From Trifolium pratense (lineage: Eukaryota; Streptophyta; Magnoliopsida; Fabales; Fabaceae), in contig NC_060060.1 of NCBI RefSeq assembly GCF_020283565.1, forward strand, positions 3,100,001-3,164,000: a stretch of DNA of 64,000 bases, written 5' to 3'. Below are positions 56,801 to 64,000 of the stretch, in pieces. The notes below the pieces were generated by a model. It saw only the letters and a list, made by a program, of their open reading frames with translations, made no database searches and was not told the DNA's origin. Made by a program: the position numbers and the translations under genes. Numbering within the stretch: the first letter of the stretch is position 1; each line of letters begins with the position of its first letter.

Positions 56801-57421
56801 GTAGAAAAGTGGCAGGACTATCTGCCGTATGTTTCTGTAACATTCCATTATTTTCATCAACTCCTCCAAACACCATTGCGAATCTGCATAGTTCTTTGAG
56901 AAAACAATAACAGAAATTCTAGACTCTTTGATTGATTGCATTAGTGAAGTTGAAATGTGATCTCCCCTTTGTAGTGACTCATCGTCTTTAAAAACAGTAA
57001 TTCCATTGTTTTGAAGAGAAGCATATAGATGTGAAATGAATGAAGCACGTGTGTCTTCGCCTCTGAAACTTAAGAACACTTCATACCTCAATAATTGTCC
57101 TTCTCGTTTCAACTTTTCAATGTCCAAAGGAGCAGCAGAAACGTCCAAAGCTAACTCTCTGTAAATAACAGAGTTAAACTTCCATGGATCAAGTTTCTTT
57201 CCTTTTCGTAGAAGCTCTTCATGTCCTCTTATGTGAGTCAATAGCTTGTCTATCTCTTTGTTTGGTCGATCCAACAAAACATGCTGATGTTTAATCTCTT
57301 CAACCAATGTTGCCAAAGTGTACAAATCTTTTATGTCCGTTTCTTGACTGGAACTGGAACCTGAACCAAACACTCGACCTTTTTTTTTTATTTCTTGAAA
57401 AACACGTTTCACCGACTCCAT
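52940..57421 (-). CDS. TNL-5, TIR-NBS-LRR protein with RPW8-like N-terminal segment (intact, 1254 aa)
   Basis: Exons on the minus strand: 57421-56643, 56507-55403, 55167-54892, 54701-53865, 53707-52940; the frame is continuous. Residues 1-111 precede the TIR; about 32-85 (LATLVEEIKHQHVLLDRPNK, EELLRKGKKLDPWKFN) resemble the second half of the RPW8 domain found in helper receptors ADR1 and NRG1. TIR from about 112 (YEVFLSFRGEDTRASF, WCLEELMKIMEC, FYDVDPSDVRHQ). NB-ARC: GMGGIGKTT, VLIVLDDVDE, GSRIIITTRN, GGLPLALEVLG, MHDLLRDMG. LRRs in exons 3-4. The C-JID lacks the usual start (LPG...YPYW); exon 5 opens NMNDWLTF. The tail has an expanded set of Asp-Lys...EEN.C.V..VS repeats and ends TVKEWLGKHRCC. 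Likely an immune receptor; alternative starts inside the leader cannot be excluded. Confidence 0.85.
53790..53857. repeat. GA microsatellite in TNL-5 intron 4
   Basis: About 68 bp of (GA)n with a few interruptions, starting 8 bp from the intron 4 donor. TNL-1 has a short (CT)n run at the same place (25340-25356). Confidence 0.85.
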
Positions 57422-57656
57422 CGCAGCACCTCCACTCGATCTTTGTTTTTAGGTTTCGTGGTAATAAGTTATACAATTTTTTCAGAAACGTAAAAAGAAA
57501 TCGAGTAGTGATGATGAGATTGAAAGAGGAATATGTTGAAATAGAAAACTAGCTAGACAAGAAGAATAAAAAGAAGATGGGTTTTTGTTTTTTATCAAAA
57601 TTACAAAATATGGTTGTTGATTGATTGATTAAAAGGAATCTCTATTATATTTTATA

Positions 57657-57665
57657 TTTTATATA
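57657..57665 (-). promoter_or_regulatory. Putative TATA box of TNL-5
   Basis: TATATAAAA on the minus strand in an AT-rich stretch, 236 bp before the ATG. Confidence 0.3.
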
Positions 57666-57721
57666 CATAACGAGATTTCCACGGAGATCTCTCGTGCATT
57701 TTCCTAAAAATTTCTTAGGTG

Positions 57722-59418
57722 TCTTTGGTTAATATTAAAATTGTTGGTCTTTTAAAATTGTTTTCCGGACGACTGCAATGTGAAAACACTGACAAAGCGG
57801 ACATCTATAAACTTATTTGTCTCTTCCTCTGTTACATTTGTAAATTTCATATTGGCAAAATGGCACATGGGTGTATCAGAATTGAGATATATTATTATGT
57901 TAATTAAGTTTTTGCTACATTGTAATTCAAACTTTGAAAGTTCACTAAGGACAAGCATACATGGCGGCAAGGCCATGTTTTTTGTTATATTTTATCAATT
58001 AAGTCCACAATACTGTTTAGTATGACAGTTAATATAATTTATTTATTTTTACAATAACAGTTAATATAATTTCTTTCCAAACATTTATTTAATTCTGAAA
58101 TAAAATAATGAAGCTTTGGATTCACGTGTTTTGGATTTATCTCGTTTGATGTTAGACATTTTGATTTGGAATTTATTGAAAATTTTCATTTTTTTTTATC
58201 TCCGTGTCTATTATGAGCTATAGATAAATCATGATGATTTTAGAAGTGTTAACATAATTGAGATGTTTAAAATTAAAGTACAAACGTAATTGGAATATTA
58301 ATTGATTCTATGATATCCAGATGCTTTTAGTTTAGGGGAAAAAAAATTCCAGTGTTGTGAAGAAAATTATGAACATTTTATTTAATAAATAATCAAACTC
58401 AATTATTAGCGCTTATAAAAAAAAACTCAATTATTAGCTATAAGTTAAATGAGTCAAGCATAAACCTTACATGCTCGAATAGCTTGTTTCTGAAGAGAGA
58501 TGACTCATTAACCTAATGTCTTAAAAATTTTGAGTTGAGATGTGGCGTCTTTCTCTTTTCTGATCCTAGAACATGTTCAGACTTTGAAAATTAATTAATT
58601 ATTTTTGAATCAGTTAAGTACAAGACACTGATTACTGAAGTGTTCAGAACAAAGAAAGAAAGAGAACACAGTTTAGTGCAGTTACTGAGAAAAGGATGAT
58701 TGTGCTGACTATGGAGACATGAACAAATATTTAGAAGCATGGCACTTGCCACATCCACTGAGTTGACGCATTTATAACATAATAAAAACAATATTCTACT
58801 TTTAGCAAGACCTTTTCAACTGTGTCTCGATAATATTAACTTCAACCATATTGTTAATATTAATTGTCCATACCATATCAAGTAGTATTACTTTTTCAAC
58901 TTTTGACTTTGGACACAAGAATAGGTTGTGATCATTACTAGGGCGGGGCCAGGGTGTAATTTCCAGGAGCTGAAAGAGGAAAAGATGTATTCAATACAGA
59001 GTATAGGAAAAAAAACTGTGTGCCTTGCATAGAGAAAAAGATGTACATATATTACATACAATACTCTGTTTCAACACTGTCGTGATAATATTGTTAATGT
59101 GTTGGGTAGACAAATTGTCCAGTTGACGTTTAATGTGGATGAATATTGTACATTTGTACCCAAGATATTTGGCATTATTAGAATGGATAAAAGATAATAA
59201 TATTACCAAAAATAAATTGGTCCAAACGGAAAAAAATTTGATCCCTTTAAATAGAGGGTCAATGATTCAATTCTTGGCTATGCGTATGAAAAAAATTTAG
59301 TTAAAAAGAGAAAACTCTTCTTGTGTGTCCCACAAGTTTGCCGACATAAATAAATTAATCATCGTTAATGACGGTAAAAATTTCGTATGATAAACTCTTT
59401 TTTAGGTTACCATGATAT
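57722..59418. other. Intergenic, no gene seen
   Basis: AT-rich DNA between the TNL-5 promoter and a MULE-type element; ORFs are short and overlap on both strands. 59080-59170 contains a T-rich pseudo-ORF without recognisable family. Confidence 0.35.
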
Positions 59419-59427
59419 TTTTATATA

Positions 59428-60335
59428 GGCTTAAATTCACTTTTGATCCCCCTATTTTCAAAAAAATGAAGTTTTGCTCCCCCTATTTTAAAAACCAACT
59501 TTTTAGTCCCCCAATTTTAACTTTTTTTGAGTTTTGATCCCTCATCCTATTTTAGGGCTAATTTTGTTGATGTGACATTGCCATTAATGCATATCAGCGT
59601 CCACGTCGACAAATTTAATATCCATGTCATTATTTATTTTTAATTCAATAAAACTAATTTTATAAAATATTTTAATTATTAAAATTATAGTATTTTTAAA
59701 AAAAATCAATAAAAAAATAATTCAAAAACATCAAAAATCACACCAAACAATCCATAGCCCCCATTATCATCATCCACTTATCCAATTATCCTACTCTTCT
59801 TACCAACCCAAAAACAAAATAATCACGTTTCAGCATCATCATCGTAAACTCATTAAAATAAAAAATCCCAAAATTCACAACCTCTAATTTATTAAACCTA
59901 AGAAAAAAACAAACAATCACAACATGGACATGGTCCTCTTTGATTGATGAAATCCATAAGGAAGGATTCTCTCTGATGGATAATAAAATTCAAGTAGTTG
60001 AAGGTTTGATAATTAGGGTTTCAGATTTCATATTTTATAAGATTTAACAATTATTATTTCAATTGAATATATAATTCTAATAATTAAAATATTTTATAAA
60101 TAAAGTTTTATTGAATTTAAAAATATATAATAATGACATGGATATTAAATTTGTCCACATGAATGTTGCCACATCATTAATTACAAGGCCACGTCAACAA
60201 AATTAACCCCAAAATGAGATGGGGGATCAAAACTAAAAAAAATGAAAATAAGGGGACTAAAAAACTGATTTTTAAAATAGGGGGACCAAAACTTCATTTT
60301 TTTGAAAATAGGGGGACCAAAAGTACATTTAAGTC
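59428..60335. mobile_element. MULE-type non-autonomous element
   Basis: Long inverted ends (59428-59620 and 60160-60335) with GATCCCCCTATTTT / AAAATAGGGGGACC motifs repeated three times each. A perfect 9-bp duplication TTTTATATA (59419-59427, 60336-60344) marks the insertion. 908 bp, no transposase. Confidence 0.75.
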
Positions 60336-60344
60336 TTTTATATA

Positions 60345-60840
60345 TTATGCAAATAACAATGTGCCATGTGAACCTAATGATGTAAATAATCTCTTGCTAC
60401 TTGGATGAAAGCTTGAACTCGTCAACCATTTCATGTATTACCAACAATATCAAACAATTTCAAAATTTTGGAACATTTATCATAATAACTCCCTTCTTAT
60501 TCTTTTTTAAAAATTCATTTTCATTTTCACTCATTTTCTTCTAAGTTTATTCACTCAGTTTCCACCAACTACAAAAAAAAATCAGAATACACTAAACATC
60601 AAATGGTTTCGGTCCATCGATATAATATACTCAGAAACAAATTTAAATCCAAAATTCAAAATGGCTTCTCTCTTAATGTTAGTAGTACAATTAGAGTCAA
60701 AAGCCAAAAACTAAAACAAAAGTAAATATTGTAAACAGAACAAATTACAATCTCTTCCTTCCTCTCTCTTAAAGATTAAAAAAAAATTCGACCTGGATTA
60801 ATCTAGTTACTTAACAAAATGGCTTCAGATCAAGAAGTCC
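60345..60840. other. 3' flank and probable 3' UTR of eIF3m
   Basis: AT-rich; the right part, next to the stop codon, should be the 3' UTR. No other feature recognised. Confidence 0.4.
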
Positions 60841-63800
60841 TCAGCGAACTACCAAACCTTGGGCTGCCTGGGACCCATCCTCCGATGTTTTGCTGGCCTG
60901 AAGAGTACTGATTACATTTGAAATATTTCCCTACAAGTAGAAGAATGAACAAATAATAATAAGTTGCTCGGTTGAAAGTAATGGCATTTCCATCTTTATA
61001 AACACATGATCAAACAGTTAATTAAGTGCAATAGAACTATCATCATCTAGAACATGTCCTATAATAATGTAGTGAAAAAAACTGCTTAAGAGAAAGCAAA
61101 GCATTCTTCAGAAACATAAGGATCTTGTGGGTAAAATAGCTGAAAATGTATACACTGTGAATTAACAGTATAAAAAGTGTATACAGCAGGCATAAAAATT
61201 GCATTTAAGAATAGTTTAAGAAACAAGTAATTAGGTCCCAGATCCAAATATATATAGTACTATTCAAATTTACAGGGTTTTAAAATCCGAAAATAAAATA
61301 TTGGTAAACTTATGATAGTTAAATTAATAAACAATAAGTTATTGGTTGAAATTCATAATTGCAAAAGCAAAAGTATTCCTTTTTCATATTTTCTACCGTT
61401 AAAGCTAAATTAATGAATTCAATTGTCATCCTCATTATTGTTATATGTGGTAAAATTTATTTTTCCAAAATATCTGCAAAATAGGGATGACATAAATAAA
61501 CATTTCTATGCACAAAATAACATCGAATTTATAATTCTGAAAATGATATATGAGAAATTATTTACCCTCCAAGCTGCTAGCTTTGTTCTCAGTGTTTGCC
61601 ATTGATGTTGACCAAACACCCGATCAGTATGATGACTGCACATATCAACACTTGCATTAAAGTATGAATAATGTTTTAAAACTAGAACCGAATTTACAAA
61701 AAATAGCTACAGCAATCAGGTGCATGTCCACATGTAAAATAGCCAGAAGAAAAGCCATAAGTTGAGGTACAACATACCTAACAACTACAACTTGGTTCAT
61801 TTGGTCCATCTTACAGTCAATTAGCTTTGCCGTTATTGCTTTGAAGACCCATAATTCAACTTCATCATCATTGATCTGAAAAGGAGATGCAATGTTTGAA
61901 TTATGCTAGGTAAAATGCAAAAACAAAACATACACAGTAAATTCAAATTTACCTGAAGTGTGTCCCTGATAAGTTCGTACGAAATTTGGCCAGATCCATC
62001 AGAGCTGAGATCAACCAACGACATCAATCTCATTTTTGCTATGCATTCTTCATGCACAAGGCCTAAACAACATTATTTCATCAAAACATTTAGGTAGAAA
62101 CACGGCGGAAGAGAACTCTGGAAACATAACTAATGATAATCAAATGTGCACGAACAATATTTACCATAGTCTTTCAATAAGGTTGAATTTGCAGTGTGAA
62201 ATTCTAAGTATGCATCAAGCCTCTGAGTAAGAAAAATCTTGAGAAGCTGATATAACAAAGCATATTTGTCATCCTTCTCCAGTTGCTCAACAGCAGGCAA
62301 GTTCAGTAAATCACACTACAACATGAAAATCAAAATACAACTTTATGACTGCTCTAGAGAATATTCAATGCTGTAGACAAAAATTATATAAAATAGCAGA
62401 CTTCAACATCTAAACAAGGTAAGTCAAAATTGAACTTTTTCTTAGAATCTGGATAACACTAAAATATGGTTCATTAAAAAAGTTACATTATTCATATATT
62501 TGATTTATAACAGTGCACTATTACAAGTGAAGTCCAATGTTGTCAATTGAGGATTACCGAAAATAGCAGTTTGTTCGAATTCCTGTGGCAGTGTTATAGA
62601 GCCGCTATTTGACAGCACTTTGTACTAAATAGTATATTGCGGAACAATAATATTTGTTCCAATTGCCCTACGCTATAGCCCCACTAATTGACAACACTGG
62701 TGAGGTCATAGCTTCAGGTGCAATGCACTGCTCCTAGTCTCCTCTTGTGGTTTAACTATAGGGAATGAAAGAAAACTGGAAAATAAAGCACACTGCTTTC
62801 AATGTTGTCGCACATTGGAGTCACAAAAAAGAAGAGGTTGGAGTCGCAGACACGAGACCAGAAAGATAGAAGAGGCTGCAATAGGGAGAACTGGAGAAGA
62901 AAGATTCACAAAGGAGAGACACAACAGGGAGAAGGGGCTGCCTGAGAGTTGGGATTATTTAAAATGATTATGCAACAAGGATGTTGCAAGTCAAAACACA
63001 GGAAAGAAAAAAAAAAAAAAAAAAAAAAGCAGATTCTAAAGTTTTAATGATTCCATTGATTCAATGCAGCAAACAATTTTTTCCTGGTGAAGGATTCGGA
63101 ATCTTATGGGCAAAAAGGGACAGCAATTCCACAGTATATAAAAACGAATTTGACTGCTTTGCCTATAAGAGAAAAATAAATATACAAGACAAGACAATCC
63201 AAAAGGCAAACAGAAGTTCTTAATTTAGTTGTCACCGTATGAGAAGATATTACTTTCACCAAATGCAACTAATAACTATGATTGAATATGGGAGTCTGGG
63301 AGACCGAAACAATAATTCCGTGCAATAGTTTAAACATCATTGTTACACAAATTACCTGGAATACATCAGGAGCCTTGACAAAATCAACAATTGCACGCAC
63401 AGCTTCCTCCTTGGCTTCACTCAAAACATGTGCATCTTCTCCAGAAAAAGTAGCCAGGTAACTGGTGAGGAACTTGAAAGAATCCTTTGACAAACTGGGA
63501 TGAAAGATGTAACACAAATAAATACCTTTCATATTAAAATATAGAGATTGTGATACGGATAAAGGACCACTGGCATATTGAGCAGTGATACTGATGAAAA
63601 GAGCCTGAAGTTAAATTCCTACTCCAAAGAGAAGTAAAGAGGAGATATTCTAAATTGCACTAAAAGGAAAGAACTTTCTGCTATACCTTTTGTTTTCCTT
63701 CAAAACATTAGAGATCGCGAGAAAGAGTTCTCTCTGTTCTGGTACCCCTATTTTCCACTCTTTCAAGAAGCTGTCAATCTTTTTGAATGAAGGAATAATG

Positions 63801-63899
63801 TATTCTGTGACTTTCCCATCAACAGCTAAATTCAATGCCTTCAAGTAGACATAAAACTGGCAGTATGGAGTCTCCAATAGAGTATACAGATTGATCAAA
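60841..63899 (-). CDS. eIF3m: Translation initiation factor eIF3 subunit m (C-terminal 289 aa, 5' end outside window)
   Basis: Seven exons on the minus strand: 63899-63687, 63494-63356, 62315-62165, 62062-61953, 61875-61778, 61635-61566, 60930-60841. Together they give one continuous frame ending TGA. Diagnostic stretches are YIIPSFKKIDSFLKEWKIG, DSFKFLTSYLATFSGEDAH, LPAVEQLEKDDKYALLYQLL, ECIAKMRLMSLVDLSSD (start of the PCI domain), DDEVELWVFKAITAKLIDCK, and FGQHQWQTLRTKLAAWRGN. eIF3m is a PCI-domain subunit of the eIF3 complex that brings mRNA to the 40S ribosome; plant eIF3m is about 415 aa, so some 125 residues lie beyond 64000. It is a single-copy-type housekeeping gene and marks the edge of the resistance cluster. 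No damage seen. Confidence 0.92.
62534..62700. repeat. Foldback MITE-like repeat in an eIF3m intron
   Basis: Inverted ends CCAATGTTGTCAATTG and AATTGACAACACTGG, 167 bp. An A22 run lies further right (63007-63028) in the same 1-kb intron. Confidence 0.55.
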
Positions 63900-64000
63900 C
63901 TGCAAAGAAAAGATGTATTAAAAATAATAAAATTAAGTAGTCACAGTAGCATGCATTACCAAAATTTCAAGACTAAGTAGGATGTAATATTACATCTTCA

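Noticed and set aside
62981..63223. Lys-rich ORF after an A run
   Set aside because: Within an eIF3m intron and caused by the poly-A tract.

Overview
Plant nuclear DNA, AT-rich with long introns and dense transposon nesting. The SINE, MITE, TRIM and Athila-like repeat types and the disease-resistance gene architecture suggest a papilionoid legume. Medicago or a close relative is my best guess; this is inferred from family resemblance, not proven.

The window is a cluster of TIR-NBS-LRR (TNL) immune receptor genes, named TNL-1 to TNL-5 here, ending at a housekeeping gene. Left to right: a minus-strand relic with half of an HMA (heavy-metal-associated) domain directly upstream of a TIR domain (582-1340); a 14-kb graveyard of nested mobile elements (1.3-14 kb) holding an orphan TNL promoter and start (9780-9942) and a back-to-back fragment of a plastid pyruvate dehydrogenase E1-beta gene; TNL-1 (+, 15.5-26.4 kb); a decayed TNL (+, 26.9-27.7 kb); TNL-2 (-, 28.4-32.5 kb); a scrap of a TNL last exon (-, 33.0 kb); TNL-3 (+, 34.0-42.9 kb); TNL-4 (+, 45.4-52.1 kb); TNL-5 (-, 52.9-57.4 kb); intergenic DNA with a MULE-type element; and the 3' part of the translation initiation factor eIF3m gene (-, 60.8 kb to beyond the window).

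All five TNLs share one five-exon plan: exon 1 TIR, exon 2 NB-ARC, exon 3 a 276-bp (261-bp in TNL-3) LRR linker, exon 4 LRR, exon 5 the post-LRR C-JID domain plus a variable tail. The splice sites I placed by eye give whole-number reading frames for all five. TNL-2 (1038 aa) and TNL-5 (1254 aa) are uninterrupted. TNL-1, TNL-3 and TNL-4 are each cut inside a coding exon by one LTR-type element (a 5.5-kb Athila-like element, a 1.9-kb TRIM and a 2.1-kb TRIM); leaving out the element and one 5-bp target-site copy returns an open frame in every case, so the breaks look recent. TNL-1 and TNL-5 are one duplicate pair and TNL-3 and TNL-4 another, including shared 3' flanks.

The TNLs would act as intracellular immune receptors: TIR NADase signalling, NB-ARC switch, and LRR plus C-JID recognition. 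The most unusual features are at their ends: an HMA-TIR fusion relic, an RPW8-like segment in front of the TIR of TNL-5, and two exclusive C-terminal tails (a membrane-spanning helix in TNL-3/4, a repeat-bearing tail ending in Cys-Cys in TNL-1/5).
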